Origin: Pegoplata infirma
Taxonomy: Eukaryota > Arthropoda > Insecta > Diptera > Anthomyiidae
Reading direction: 5' to 3'
NCBI GenBank assembly: GCA_963921195.1
Contig: OY992540.1
Coordinates: forward strand, 36,882,971 to 36,946,970
Length of the DNA stretch: 64,000 bases
Under the pieces are notes generated by a model. The model searched no databases, was not told the DNA's origin, and saw only the letters and a program-made list of their open reading frames with translations. Positions within the stretch are counted from its first letter, which is position 1. The number at the start of each line of letters is the position of its first letter. Shown here piece by piece: positions 1 through 11,217 of this stretch. Position numbers and translations under genes: made by a program.

Positions 1-275
1 TTGAATTTCCCATTACACATTTCATTACTTGGTAATGCAAGTTTTTGCTGGGTATGATTGCGATTACACTATTTATAATGTTTATTAACACCATAAAAAT
101 CTTATTTAGTACCTTTAAAACAGAAAAAAATAAGGTTCGAGAAAAAAAGAACAATTTTTGTTACCCAGTTCTTATAAAAAACGGTCCAAATATATCGAAG
201 TCATTTAAAAGTATTTTTAAGGGAATATGTTATTTCACATCGCTTTATCTGTTTTAATAATAAAAATTTATTCTA
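1..275. other. AT-rich flank without recognised gene
   Basis: This stretch is A+T-rich and carries only a short open frame, on the plus strand at 45-257, whose translation is hydrophobic and low in complexity. I see no motif or codon bias to support it as a gene. It ends at the TA dinucleotide (274-275) that forms the left target duplication of the next element. Confidence 0.5.
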
Positions 276-1494
276 CACTCAAAAAAAAAATATTGTAAAA
301 CTAGCAAAAAAAATGGTTAAAATTAGCAAAAAAAAACTGTAGTTTTGGACGTTGCAAAAATTTTGGTAATATTAGCAAAACCATTTTGCTAATCAAAAAA
401 TTAGGAAATAAATGGTAAAATTACAAGAATACCATTTTATTTTTGTAAAAAATCAACCTTGTAAAATTATCAAAAAAATATGGTAAAATTACCAAAAAAA
501 AAATGGTAAAATTGAAATAGATAAAAAAAATTGTAATTTGGTAAAAAAAACTGTTTTATTTGGTAATTTTTTTTCTCTGATTAGTAGTTGATTTAAAATT
601 TGGTGAATATACTAAAAAAAATTTTGCCTGTTTTTGAGCACCACGTTCTTTAAATGTAGTAATAGCAGCATCAACTATTACTTCAGTTGTTGGATGGTTT
701 CTTCGGCTTGATGGTGGTAGCATCTTCTTTTGCCTTCTTCTCAGCAGCTGTAGTTGCAGTAACTGGACTTCCAACAACATCAAAATCCAAAATGTTTTTT
801 TTTTCACTTAAACACTTTAAACAAAAAATTTAAAGAACAACACTTCAGTTTTTTATTTTTTTTGCATAATTTTTTTAGCTTAAGTAGAACAAATGAGAAT
901 TGCGTAGTAGTCGACACAAGAAATTTCTTACATTTTCATGTAAAATTTGTAAAAAATTTACAATTTTTTTTCGAATTTTTAATTTTTTTCACATTTTTCA
1001 CAAAAAAAAAAAAAAAAAAAAACTTTTGGATATTGAAGATAAGATATCTAACTATGTGCTAAAATTTTAAAAAAATAATTTTTTAAAATTATCAACTTTT
1101 TATTAACAATTTAGGTGGCAAATTTTAAAAAAAATTTCATATAAAATTAGCAAAAAAAATGGTAAAATTAGCAAAAAAATATGGTAAAAATACTAAAAAT
1201 TATGTAGCCTATTTTTAAGCGCACATTCAGTTGATGGATGGCTACTTTGCTATGGTGTTGGCAGCATCATCAATCTGCAATGATTTTTTTTTCACACTAG
1301 AACACTAGTAAAATAAAAAAAAAAACTAGCAAGAAAATATAGTAAAAGTACCAAAAAATTGTTGTATTTTACCAATAGTAAATTGCAAAAAAAACTGTAA
1401 AAGTTAAATTTTTACAATTTTTTTTGCTAAAGTTTGGTTGAAGTAAATTACAACACCTTTTACTAATATTTTGACTAAGTTATTTTTTTGAGTG
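276..1494. mobile_element. TA-flanked terminal-inverted-repeat element (MITE-like, 1.2 kb)
   Basis: The left end reads CACTCAAAAAAAAA and the right end TTTTTTTGAGTG, each flanked by TA (274-275 and 1495-1496), as in Tc1/mariner-type insertions. The interior is built of reiterated AT-rich phrases such as GGTAAAATTAGCAAAAAAAA, with poly(A) around 1003-1020. No transposase is encoded, so it is non-autonomous. Unusually it carries a less AT-rich segment (about 634-790) that resembles histone H1, annotated separately. Similar CACTCAAAA ends recur at 11218, 29315 and 35499, so this is one terminal-repeat superfamily with varied interiors. The boundaries are firm; one element versus a nest of related elements is not settled. 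Confidence 0.7.
634..790 (-). pseudogene. Histone H1-like gene fragment inside a TIR element
   Basis: On the minus strand, 696-634 translates as HPTTEVIVDAAITTFKERG plus a few residues. This matches the start of the histone H1 globular domain, whose family pattern is roughly HPP-x-MV-x-AI-x-x-LKERGG. Immediately upstream, in another frame, about 790-700 gives an Ala/Lys/Thr/Pro-rich stretch (VTATTAAEKKAKED, then KPKKPS) typical of an H1 N-terminal tail. Joining the two needs a small indel near position 700, so the piece is broken. Nothing H1-like follows residue 21 of the match. The sequence lies wholly within the element at 276-1494, suggesting a captured or retroposed gene fragment. The match is short and was made from memory of the family. 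Confidence 0.5.
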
Positions 1495-1496
1495 TA

Positions 1497-2200
1497 ATTC
1501 ATCTTGTTGTTAGTTGATTTTTTCAATTGGTTCTCATCGCTTTGCCTCTAAAACACAATGAAACTTATTCACAGGAATTTCTCTATTATGTTTCTGAAAC
1601 TGTTTCAGAGAAATGAAATTATAAGAAAATTTACCCCAAAAATTATTAAAAAAAATTAAAAATCCTGGTTTCTAAAAAAAACTGTCATCCTTTATACAGA
1701 TTTTATATCAATTTATCAAAAGAATCATGTCCAGAGACATAAATATTTTCTTAAGAAACAAATAATCATACTGCAAATTTTTATAATGCAGTTCTCAGAA
1801 AAAAAAATTCTTAGCTTCTGAAAAAAAGTATCAGGATCTGATAACACAGCCCAACAACCAAAATCGGAGTGGGATGAAACAAAAAGCAAATGAAAGCATA
1901 ATAAACCCCTCGACACTTTTTTTTTGGTTTAGCGCTAAATTTTTTTACACACATTTGAATTTGGTGAACTTTTATTATAATTATAATAATAATTGCTTAA
2001 AAATTGTATAAGGCGTATGATTAATTTTGTAATTGCCTTTAAATAACAATCATACGCAACGGTAAACAGTGGATTATTATTATTAATTCGGCTATTCAGT
2101 AAATAGGTACGGGACCGATTACAGCGAAATTCATACCGGTTGTAGCTAACGTAATTTCGAGCTTATGTTTGGACCAGGGGCCCCTAATGTAGGACATGTT
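1497..2200. other. AT-rich intergenic DNA, nothing recognised
   Basis: I see no coding signal, terminal repeat or RNA gene here. The short minus-strand frame at 1725-1916 has no recognisable motif. A run of TAATAATAAT-like triplets lies near 2075. The interval separates the 276-1494 element from the duplicated block starting near 2.2 kb. Confidence 0.45.
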
Positions 2201-3071
2201 TAGTACACAAAAGCTCAATTACTCTCAAAACCTCTTTGCCTAGAGATTCAAAATAGGATTATTTTGATTCGCCCAGCTGTTGTAGGGTATCAAAACTGTT
2301 AGTGTAAGTTTCGATTAGGAACGAACACGTGGAAGATTATTAGGTTTTGAAAGACATAAACATTGTGATTGCACACTGAAAACGGAATTTGCTAATTTCC
2401 ATCTGAAAATCAGTTGTTACAACCAAAAATCGTTTGGAACATTTGCATATAGGTCGTAAGAGTTGAATATTAGCAGTCACAACTTAATTAGGTTGTTTTA
2501 ACTGGCTTTTAATTGAGGCAAGCAAACAATTTTTTTTCACAGCCAAATATAGTAACAGCAACCGTATTTTTAGGTGATACAACTGAGAAGTTCGGTTGGA
2601 AACTTATTTTTCTGTGTGTGTGGTTGAAAGACATACGAAAACAGCTTGGTTGTGACAATCGAGTTTCGCGCCAATCGAATGATTACGTTGTCTTATCTAA
2701 ATCTTAAGGTTGTACCAACAAGAATTGATCTTATACATCAGAAGTTCGTCTATAAGAACTGAGTTTCGGTTACCTTAAACAAAATTCTGAAAATTTCCGG
2801 TTGTTGAAACTGAATTATTTGATTGGCAAAGAGATCGGTGGTCACAAGTTAGTTTGTTTTCTTTGTGGATCAAGCGTGAGAACAACAGGAAGAGAACAGA
2901 GATATGAGGTGCCTGGCTATCAGAGAAAATTAAAAATAGTTCATTGTAGAATAATGTGAATTTCAGATTTAGAATCTTGTTTCCTGATTAAGGAGACAAA
3001 TCCCTATAATGGAAGATAGATGATAGTGACGCGATTAGTGCTTTGGATTGTTGTAAACCCCTTGATTTCTT

Positions 3072-3359
3072 CTACAAGTTTAAGAAGTCTCTTCTCTCCA
3101 AACCTCTAATCATGGCCGATAAGGTGGACCAATTTACAACACAATAAGCTTGAGCTCCGGTTTTAGTCGTGGCGGATGTATTCCTAACAAGCTTATCCAA
3201 GATCTCATTACCCTTGAAAACTCTTGGACCGCTGACCCAAAATAGGGATATTTTGTTTAAACCGGCCAGCTGTTGGAGACTATCAACACAGTCTAATGTC
3301 AGTTTCGATTTAAATTGAACACATCCTGTGTCACTGCCCGGCACTAACTCGACTATCAA
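3072..3359 (-). pseudogene. LINE RNase H domain remnant
   Basis: A 95-codon open frame ends with residues like ISLFWVSGPRVFKGNEILDKLVR, a degraded form of the RNase H signature usually seen in I/LOA-type LINEs as I-x-W-VPGH-x-G-x-x-GNE-x-AD-x-LAR. The catalytic-site Asp of NE-x-AD is replaced here (NEILD), and the GH is lost, so activity is not expected. It lies within copy two of the tandem block; a second, more decayed version is in copy three and a plus-strand relative lies at 8905-9180. The open frame is short and probably survives by chance. Confidence 0.55.
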
Positions 3360-4376
3360 TTATAGGAAGTTCACAGTTCGAGACTTTGGAGGAAATTACG
3401 AGGATAGACCTGAAAAGTTTAAAACAATTCGCAATGAAGGTCAATGTATTTAGTTTACATCGATAAGCGGAAAAAGTTTTGTGGTATCGCTATGGACCAA
3501 TTGGTCTATGCGGAGTGCTCATCTGGCACCGCCACCCTAACTTAACCTTCCAAGAAGACAGCTCTTGAAGTCCTGCCCGGCTATCAGAGAAGATTGAAAT
3601 ATGAGTACCCTTCATAGTATGAAGTTCATACCCTTTTAATGAATCTATGAAAGATTATTTGGTTTTTAAAGATAGGAGCATTGTGATTGAAAGACGACAC
3701 ATTGTGATTGGACGACACACGAAAACAGATTGGTTGTTACAACGGAGTTTTCTTGCCAATCAAATGATTACGTTGCCTTGTCCGAATTTTACGGTTGTAC
3801 CAACAAAAATTTTTCTGATACATCAGAAGTTGAACAGAGTTTCAGTTACCTTAAACAAAATTCTTAAATTAGCAAAATTTTCTGTTGTTGAAATTGAACT
3901 ATTCGTTTGGCAACAAACTCGGTTGTCACAATGAATTTGTTTTCTTTGTGGATAAAGCCGGAGAACAACAGGAAGAGAACAGAGAAATGAGGTGACCGGT
4001 TATCGGAGAAGATTAAAAATCCTACATGCTAGAAAAATTTTAATTTCAGATTTGGAATCTTATCTCCTGATTAAGGAGACAAATCCCTATAGTGGGAGAC
4101 AGCCGTTTTGCCGGTGTTTATCAGAATGATATGTGCAGATGTCGTATGAGGCACAATAGAAGAGTTCCCTGCATTTTGTATGTATATCAATGCTCTGATA
4201 TATATCACATACAATATAATTGTTTGGGACTCTAATTTCTTTCAGGCATTAGAAGATTTAGAGTAAAGTTGTTTGATTATAAACATTGCCAGTGGAAGAT
4301 GATGAAGTGATAATTTACTTTATAATGTCCGGTAAGAAAAGCTGTTAGTATCCTAATGGTGTAATTATGATAGTGA

Positions 4377-4690
4377 CGCGATTTGTGCTTTGGATTGTCG
4401 TAAACCCCTTGATTTCTTCTACAAGTTTAAGAAGTCTCTTCTCTCCAAACCTCTAATCATGACCGAGAAGGTGGACCAATTTGCCCCACAATAGGCTTGG
4501 GGTCCGGTTTTAGGCGTAGCGATTGTATTCCTAGCAAGCTCATCCAAGATCTCATTACCCTTGAAAACTCTTTGACCGCTGACCTAAAATAGGGAAATTT
4601 TGTTTAACCCGGCCGGAGTATCAACACACTCTAGTGTCAGTGTCGATTTAAATTTCCATGAAGACAGCTCTTGAAGTGCTGCCAGGCTAT
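4377..4690 (-). pseudogene. Second copy of the LINE RNase H remnant
   Basis: This is the tandem-duplicate counterpart of 3030-3360. The nucleotide sequence is clearly alignable (for example CTTCTACAAGTTTAAGAAGT in both) but the reading frame is interrupted by indels near 4600, where the serial LQQLAGLNK part is lost. No function is expected. Confidence 0.5.
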
Positions 4691-5060
4691 CAGTAAAGAT
4701 TGAATTTGGAGTACCCTTCATATCCATTTAATGAACCCATGAAAGATTATTGGGTTTTTAAAGATCTTTCAATCATAATGCTCCTAATTGTGATTGAAAG
4801 ACGACACATTGTGATTGGACGACTCACGAAAACAGATTGGTTGTTACAACGGAGTTTTCTTGCCAATCGAATGATTACGTTGTCTTGTCCGAATTTTACG
4901 GTTGTACCAACAAAAATTGATCTGATACATCAGAAATTGAACAGAGTTTTAGTTACCTTAAACAAAATTCTGTTATTAGGAACAAAATTTTCGATTGTTG
5001 AAATTGAACTATTTGATTGGCAACAAACGATAGTGAATTTGTTTTCTTTGTAGAAGAAAC

Positions 5061-6834
5061 GGAAGAAATGACCCGAATCCAATGAGTTTCTTTGATATCA
5101 GTTTAACAACGATGATTTAATCCACATTTACGATGATTACATGCTTGCAACGTGTTTTCATTTTGATGATCATACATTTTTTTGCGCGAAATTTTTATTT
5201 TTATAAAATCCATAAATCTTTTTAACACTTACCGTATAAATTATAAAAAAGCACGTCAGCGGTGCGGATTAAAATAAAATACCAAACAATTAAGTTTTGC
5301 TGGGTATATAGATGGACTGATGACTGGCTGACGGCAAATGAAGTTAGGTTGTTTTGAAGTTGCTTGCGAATTCACCGAAGCGTGTAATATATAAAAAAAT
5401 AAATATTCCAAATGAGGGTATTTAGTTGTATTAAATTTATTTATTTAATTAAATAAATTTTTCTTAAAAAACGTTTAACACGAACACTTTTTATTTAGTT
5501 GTTGTTTTGAAGTTTATTAAACTAAAAATTCAAATATGGAAATTATATTTTAACTGATTTTTTTAAATATTTTTTATTTTCAAAACTTTTTAGTACTTTT
5601 TTTTTGTTTAAATAAATTGTAATCCTTTACTTTTTGTTACATTTAAAACTTTTTTGTTTAGGTTTTCACTAATTTATTGCTAAATTTTCTTTTAAAATTT
5701 TGAAATAATTTTTTTTATAAGGTTTCAATTGATTTTTATTGGTTAATTTTTTGTTTTGTTTTGAAATACCGTTAGAGAAATGAAAATTTGTAAACTGAAA
5801 AACGGAAATGTAAAAACACTTGTAAACTTTATGCTGCTGTTGTTGTTTGTAAAACTTTGTTTTTATTATAGAATTAAAAGCTTTTGTTTTGTTTTTGTTT
5901 TGTAATTTTAAAGCTTCTTAATATTTTGTTGTAGTTGTTTTGCCAAAATATTATTGCTGAATTGTAATTAAAAATCAAAACTTATAATATACGAGTAGGC
6001 AAAAACAACAAAAATAAAAAATAAACCGTACAGATATATAGAGCAATGGCGCTGCGGTGCGACGGCGGCGGCGTTTTTAATTTGTGTATGTTTTTTTTGG
6101 ATTTTGTCAAAAAAACGTTAGCGTTACTAAATTGCGTTACGACGTTTCGAATATCAATAATAATAATAAACGATAAAAAAAACACCATACACAGAAATAC
6201 ACAACAAGACACTACGAATTCGTACGAACGTTACTTTGGAACTGATTGTAATTCTATGAACAAAACACCTTTTGCCACAAACGAAACGTCGTAGAGTAGT
6301 AGTATCGTAAAAAAAAATTCAAAACACAACCAACAAAAACAAACAAACAATATACGAATTGAAAAACGAATGAACGGTATAGAAGACCGGGGTAAAAGGT
6401 AATGAAAAAAAAAACACAACAACATAACCAAAAAAAAAAAAATGTAAACATAAAATAAGCTAAACTGAGACAGCATTAACCACAGGGAATAGTAGCAATA
6501 CTCACCCAGTCCAAAGGAAAGAAAGAGAGCATTACGAACTCTGTTAAACATCTCTATAAATAACCATAACCAGAAATGGTGAAAATATAATCGTAAATAA
6601 TATTCTTTCTCTGTTACTCAGTTGAATTTTTTGTGCTTAAAGTTCTCTTGTGCAAAAGAGTAAACTATATAAACCGTTAGTTTTATTTAACTTGTATATG
6701 TTTTGAGAGTATGTTCGCTGTTGTTGTATTTTTTTTTTGTTCACCCATTCCATAAAGCATAGAAATACCAAGTAAAGCAATAAACTCAAAAAGCCAAGCT
6801 GGGTTGATAACTGAGAAGCTCATTTGGGTTACCT
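5061..6834. other. Low-repeat AT-rich host DNA with weak exon-like signals
   Basis: No transposon motif is visible here and the base composition is uneven: a CG-richer patch GCGACGGCGGCGGCG lies near 6059-6073. On the minus strand two sequences look like splice donors: CG|GTAAGTG with the exon ending at 5233, and ACTGG|GTGAGTATT with the exon ending at 6506. The second follows an ATG at 6551 in frame for MFNRVRNALFLSFGL, giving a possible 46-nt exon. Upstream of it the minus strand holds TTTATATAG near 6670. These signals are short and could be chance; the larger minus-strand open frames at 5982-6551 are hydrophobic low-complexity translations and are not called as genes. Confidence 0.35.
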
Positions 6835-7290
6835 GCAAGCTTTTTACAATGTACTTTTTTTTTCAAGACGTGCTTAAACTTTGGACGAAAATTTGTGTTT
6901 GTGATACCGAGTAGATCAGGGGGCTAATCACGTAAAACGATTGACGATGGATAAACGATATCAAAATACATATCGTTCTGAAAGGAAATTTTAAAGATTT
7001 TCTTTACTATATTATTTAAGAGTGATGTCTAACCCAGAAACATTAAAAACATTTTGTTTAATTTAGGAGCAACAAGACTCTAAAAATCGACGATGGTCAA
7101 CTATGTATCGTTTTACGTGATCCCAGTCCAGATTGGGATGAAGTTGGGCCGTCTGCGGACACTAGAAACCTAAACTGGCGGATCAAAAATGACGTCTGGA
7201 GATGGAGCTGGTGTTTACGGTCCAATCACGCGTATCTGCGAACCCATAGGCAGGTTTTAGGCTGAAATTCAGACTATTATATCCAGTGGG
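6835..7290. repeat. Dispersed repeat copy 1 (partner at 8625-8860), split by a small DNA element
   Basis: Sequences 6835-6916 and 7124-7290 align in order with 8625-8860: shared phrases include GTACTTTTTT, CGAGTAGAT, GATTGG(A/G)ATGAAG, GACACTA and CGAACCCAT. In copy 1 the alignment is broken by about 205 bp with inverted ends, while copy 2 is uninterrupted. Copy 2 therefore works as an empty-site reference for the insertion. Confidence 0.6.
6919..7123. mobile_element. Small inverted-repeat element with GATCACGTAAAACGAT ends
   Basis: The left end reads GGGGGCTAATCACGTAAAACGAT-like sequence and the right end ATCGTTTTACGTGATCCC, giving an inverted repeat of about 17 bp after a short offset. The element is non-coding. 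A second copy lies in opposite orientation at about 21066-21281. Comparison with the paralogous site at 8670-8695 places the insertion within a GTAGAT-AGATTGG sequence. The exact target duplication is not resolved, so the superfamily is open (hAT-like is my first guess). Confidence 0.6.
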
Positions 7291-7669
7291 TGTTCAATGG
7301 GTTGGTTCCATCTTTTCCCCGCTCTCTACAAGTTGGTACTCTTAATGTATCCCTACCCAGTTGCACGTAAAAACTCTCTTAATACACTAAGAAAACCAAT
7401 TTATCAAAAGTGACATAGCGATTTTGGGGTTTAACAATGTCTCTTATATATCTTTACTTTATGATTATAACATGCGTTGGAGTCAAAATTACAAATGGTA
7501 TGAAGGGTACTCATATTTCAATCTTCTCTGATTGCCAGAAACTGGCACTTGAGTTTTTTTGATACCCTCCAACAGTGGAACAAAAAGCCCTAATCGTGCC
7601 ACTATCATATGACAGTATTCCTAATTACACCAAAACTGACATCAGGTTGAGTTGAAGGTGGGTTGTGCA

Positions 7670-8640
7670 AGCCTAAAAGAAAGCTAATCTATTTCATGGC
7701 GCTTAGACTTACAACAGTGCATTGAAAGTCAGACAAGGAATGTCCATGGACCATGGACCATTGACAGAATATCAGATCCCATTATTCGCAGTTTAGCTTT
7801 TAAGAACGCTGGGCAACAACAGATGTAGTATTCTGTTGTGTCCTCATCCTCAAGACACAGAAGGTCAGATAACGCACCCAATGTCGTCATATGACGAGCA
7901 CAGGCATTGTGTCCTGTAATTAAGCCAGTAAGTTTGCAACAGTCTGAGTAAATAGTTTGCCACTTTCTTGTCTGGTCTTATTATAAAACATTTAGTATTC
8001 TTGCATGTCAACTCATTTGACCATCTTTGCATGAAAACTGATTTCATGTGAGAGTTGATCCAGCGCATCATACATGTCTATACCAAGCCTATAACAATCT
8101 GAGGCTCCGGATTGTGAGGAATTGTATCGGATCCTCCACCTATTTTCAAATATTCAAGTCGCTAAGTCCAAAATAGCAAACACTTCAGTCTGAAAGACTG
8201 TTGCCATTTTGTCCATAGCATGAGAGTAATTGATTTCGTCATCCAAGTAACAACCTGATTCAGAGACAACTAAGGTACTCGATCCGTCCGTATAGAAAAT
8301 ATCAGAGTAATGTAATTTCTGAGAAGTTTATCAGCAGTCTTCACTTCTGGAAAAGTTTACACTGAACTTCCTACCAAACTCTATGTAAGGCGTCATACTG
8401 TCTAAGGGCATGGCAAACATCGGACGAAATTCCGTTTAAACAGCAAACCATGTCCTGCATTGTAGTCTCCATGCCGCGATCCATTTTTACGGAGTCTGCA
8501 CAGAGATTTCATGGCTACCCCTTTGATATGTGGATTCAAGGGAAGCATGTCCAACAAAGCGTAGATAGCTGCGCCTGGTGTTGTGCTCATAGCATCAGGT
8601 TACTAACTGGTTTTCTTACCGAGCATGTACTTTTTTCATG
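7670..8640 (-). pseudogene. Decayed I/LOA-type LINE ORF2 3' part
   Basis: Minus-strand translations in several frames recover a degraded C-terminal half of a non-LTR retrotransposon polyprotein. Around 8590-8450 a reverse transcriptase thumb-like piece reads STTPGAAIYALLDMLPLNP, matching the TTPTAALEILLHLIPLD of the better copy at 18806-20002. Around 8070-7850 a tether region ends in TGHNACARHMTTLGAL-like sequence, followed by a degraded zinc motif ending EYYICCCPAF. Frameshifts and stops separate these pieces. The 5' edge abuts the dispersed repeat at 8625. Confidence 0.55.
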
Positions 8641-8904
8641 AAGCGCTTTTAACATTGAGCGGAAATTTAAGTGATGTCGAGTAGATTAGATTGGAATGAA
8701 GGTACCCCATCTGTGGACACTAAAAGCCTAAACTGGTAAACTGATCAAAAATATCATTTAGAGTATTAGCAGGTGTTCACGAACCAAACACGCTGATCTC
8801 CGAACCCATGGGTGGATGGCCTACAGTTGTCATGGTTGAAATTAAGGCTATTATAATATGCAGTAGAGCTAATATTACAACAGGTAATATTAACTCCAGT
8901 GCAT

Positions 8905-9340
8905 CAAATTTCTTTAATAGCCAGGCATCACTTCAAGTGCTGTCTTCTTGGGAACTTAAATCGAAACAGACACTATAGTGTTTTGATATCCTCCAACAGT
9001 TGGCCTAGCGAAACAAAATTTCCATATTTTGGATCCCTGGTCATAGAGGTTTCGAGGGTTATGAGATAGTTAAAGATTTTGCTAGGGATGCCTCCGCTAC
9101 TCCAATGACTGGACCCGAACCCTATTGTCGGGTGAATTGGCGAACCTTCTCGACCATGATTAGGGATTGGGGAGTATATACTTTTTAAACTTGTGTCTGG
9201 AGGAAGTAGAAAAAACGAAATTTGTCAGATCAGAATTCGGTTCTTAGACAGGGAGTTATTTAATTCTGAGGATAAAGGGCTTCTTCATCACCTGTTCTAA
9301 TGTTCATTAGAGACATTGAACAGAGTTAAATTTTAATATA
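8905..9340 (+). pseudogene. LINE RNase H remnant, plus strand
   Basis: Reading across frames gives pieces like FLGT-IETDTI, QQLAxxNKISIL, DPWS/HRGFEG and RDASATPMTGPEPYC-VNW, then a decayed zinc-motif stretch. The order matches the RNase H remnants at 3072-3359 and 4377-4640, but on the opposite strand and with more frame breaks. It is followed at 9426 by a TA element. Confidence 0.5.
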
Positions 9341-9425
9341 TAGATATTGATACCAAAATCCAAAAGGAGTCGCAGTGCCGGCCGTAAGGCCTAGAAATCC
9401 CCTTGTATAATAAATAAAATAACTA

Positions 9426-9654
9426 CACCCAAAAAAAACGTGGGTATTCAATACTAAAAATTTAACTAAATGTTAGTCCAAAGGGACCTAGTGCAGGAAT
9501 TGGTAACTAATACTAAAATTTTTTACTAATATTATTCAAAACCAGTAAAAATTACTAATTTTAGTACTTTGAAGACACTAAAATTAGTAACTAATTAGTA
9601 GATTTTGGTACAATATCACTTACTAAACCTTTTACTGTAGAATTATTTTGAGTG
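9426..9654. mobile_element. 229-bp TA element, family T copy 1
   Basis: Starts CACCCAAAAAAAACGTGGGT and ends ATTATTTTGAGTG, flanked by TA on both sides (9424-9425 and 9655-9656). The interior is AT-rich and reads TACTAAAAATTTAACTAA-like sequence. Two close copies occur at 51985-52214 (same orientation) and 52559-52791 (opposite). It encodes nothing; the TA duplication and the short ends fit a Tc1/mariner-type MITE. Confidence 0.85.
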
Positions 9655-9779
9655 TACCCTGTTAGAAAAAGGGCATCGGTCGGTTCGTCATCCCCTGACT
9701 GCTGAAACCCGGACATATCACTAAAATGTCTTAAAATGTTTATCATGTGACAGATGAAAATTGAACTTATCACCAAACT

Positions 9780-10060
9780 GTCACAAAAATATTTAGGTTA
9801 TTTAGACCTACGATATTCATAGGAATATGAAATAATCTGTATAAAATTTAAGTCGATGCGCATTTTTGCTCTAGAAAATATACCTGTAAGTTCGGGATTT
9901 ATCGGAATTTTCTCAAAGTTACACATTGTTTCATAAGGTGGCAACGAAATTTTCAAACACTGAAATGGTTAATAAGCCGAAACACTCCAACGTTTAAATC
10001 GTCCGGCACGGGTTGTACTGCTTAGGACTGGACCAATGAGATTGCTTGAAAGATATACCC
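9780..10060. repeat. Dispersed repeat shared with 33060-33250
   Basis: The two stretches share long similar phrases in the same order: CCTACGATAT, GAATACGAAATAATCT-like, TTTTTGCTCTAGA, GTTCGGGA, ATTTCATAAGG and CAACGAAATTTT, then GCCGATAAGCC-like sequence. No ends or coding capacity were identified. Pieces near 36170-36330 (GTGACCTATCA, GTGCCGCTTGTACCC) resemble 10000-10170 on the opposite strand, hinting at a larger element. Confidence 0.5.
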
Positions 10061-10379
10061 GGGGTTAAGAGATTTCCTCACAAAAGTAAGAAGTTTTTTT
10101 CATAAGAAAGGTGTCAAGTTTGAGATAGGGTATTTGGTTCCATGTGACACATCACGTGACCTATTAAGGACCAGGCTCTAAAGACCATAGACATATAGGG
10201 TAGCCTTAAAACAGATACCTTCTGAGTTAAAGCGTGCTTGATTGCCACACCATGGAGCAATATAAATATGTTGAGAATCATTTGTTAGAAACTCCAAAAC
10301 GTGCATAGCATTCAAACTCATTTGAAAATCCTATGGTAAACAAAATTGTACTGTCACTTAGTAGGAATGATTTCAGACT

Positions 10380-10650
10380 TCTAATAGAAATAGTAAAGGT
10401 TTGTTGTTGAACAGCGACATGTGCCAAGAAGGCAATTTAGCTGAATAATAACAACTGTAAGATGTGTGATGTACCTGTGGAGGGCGAGACGGCGGAGCAT
10501 AATTTTTGCCACTTTCCTGCACTCTTCGAGAGAAGTGCTTAGGAGGCCACAAGTTTTGATTTTGAATTCGGAATACTGTGTCTTTGACATTCGCTAAGTA
10601 GGTTTGGGGTCTTTCAGTGCTTCACTTTGGAAACTACTGAAAGAAAAGGT
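10380..10650 (+). pseudogene. LINE C-terminal zinc-motif remnant, plus strand
   Basis: At about 10450-10545 the plus strand reads CKMCDVPVEGETAEHNFCHF, which fits the C-x2-C-x10-H-x4-C motif that ends RNase H-bearing LINE proteins (compare CRSC...EHFICHC at 18806-20002), with the last Cys changed to Phe. A TGHxxxx-like stretch precedes it in a shifted frame. Downstream frames contain stops, so it is a relic. Confidence 0.5.
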
Positions 10651-10815
10651 CTATGACATGTCCCTGGTCAACCCTACCAAACATTCAGTGGATGCACCTT
10701 CTCATGGAGTGCATTTTGTTTATATCTGTTGAATAGGTTATGGGGAGGATGGAAGTGGAATTAGTGTTTGTGGATACTTGAGTTAAATTTATCTATACAT
10801 TGAAAAAAACAAAGA
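10650..10815 (-). pseudogene. 3' end of a CR1/jockey-group LINE
   Basis: The plus-strand sequence here aligns with 56409-56540: TCAGTGGATGC, AGTGCATTxTGTTxATATCTG, AGGTTATGGGGAGGA and TAGTGTTTGTGGATA. It therefore is the 3' terminal piece (last codons and 3' UTR) of the same minus-strand LINE family, truncated on its 5' side. No open frame remains. Confidence 0.55.
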
Positions 10816-11217
10816 AGACATCTGAGCGAATTTTATTAACAAAAAATCGACAACCCACTTATACGAGCAACAAGATCTAAAAATTTGTCAGAACCTAAAT
10901 TCTATATGAATGATTTTTAAAGTCGTGGCTTTATAATTTAACAGCTGAACATTCTGTACATAAATATGCAGGCGGTAATGAGGACTTATTACCAAGTTTT
11001 TACTACTTATTAGAAAAATATTCAAAAATGTACAAAGAATAGTACTTTCGCACCATTTATCTCATCACTTACGTACGTACTATCAAAATCACAATAAAAA
11101 ACACAAACGTATTCGCACCCAAATATAACTTGTTTTTTTTTGTTTTTCTTTGGGATGTTGTTAAACCACTCCCCCAAATAACCAAAAAAAGAAAAAAAAA
11201 AAAAAACACAAACACTA

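Larger units (their letters stand above)
2200..5060. repeat. Diverged tandem duplication, unit about 1.35 kb
   Basis: The phrase TGATAGTGACGCGATT occurs at 3021 and again at 4368, a period of 1347 bp. Matching blocks follow in the same order: an RNase H remnant (3030-3360 and 4377-4640), a phrase around GAAGACAGCTCTTGAAGT, then a 350-bp block rich in TTGTTACAAC and ACACATTGTGATTG phrases (3620-3960 and 4700-5060). A third, incomplete copy occupies about 2290-3020. The copies have diverged by substitutions and indels, and copy two carries an extra 260 bp around 4100-4360. Related TTGTAACAACTGAA sequence recurs at 43610-43770, so the 350-bp block belongs to a dispersed family. Confidence 0.7.

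Noticed and set aside
45..257. 70-codon frame at the left edge
   Set aside because: Low-complexity translation without motif; likely chance.
5982..6551. Minus-strand open frames of 65-106 codons rich in Phe, Leu and Tyr
   Set aside because: They are translations of A/T runs on the opposite strand with no domain or codon bias; only the possible splice donor at 6506 was kept as a weak signal.
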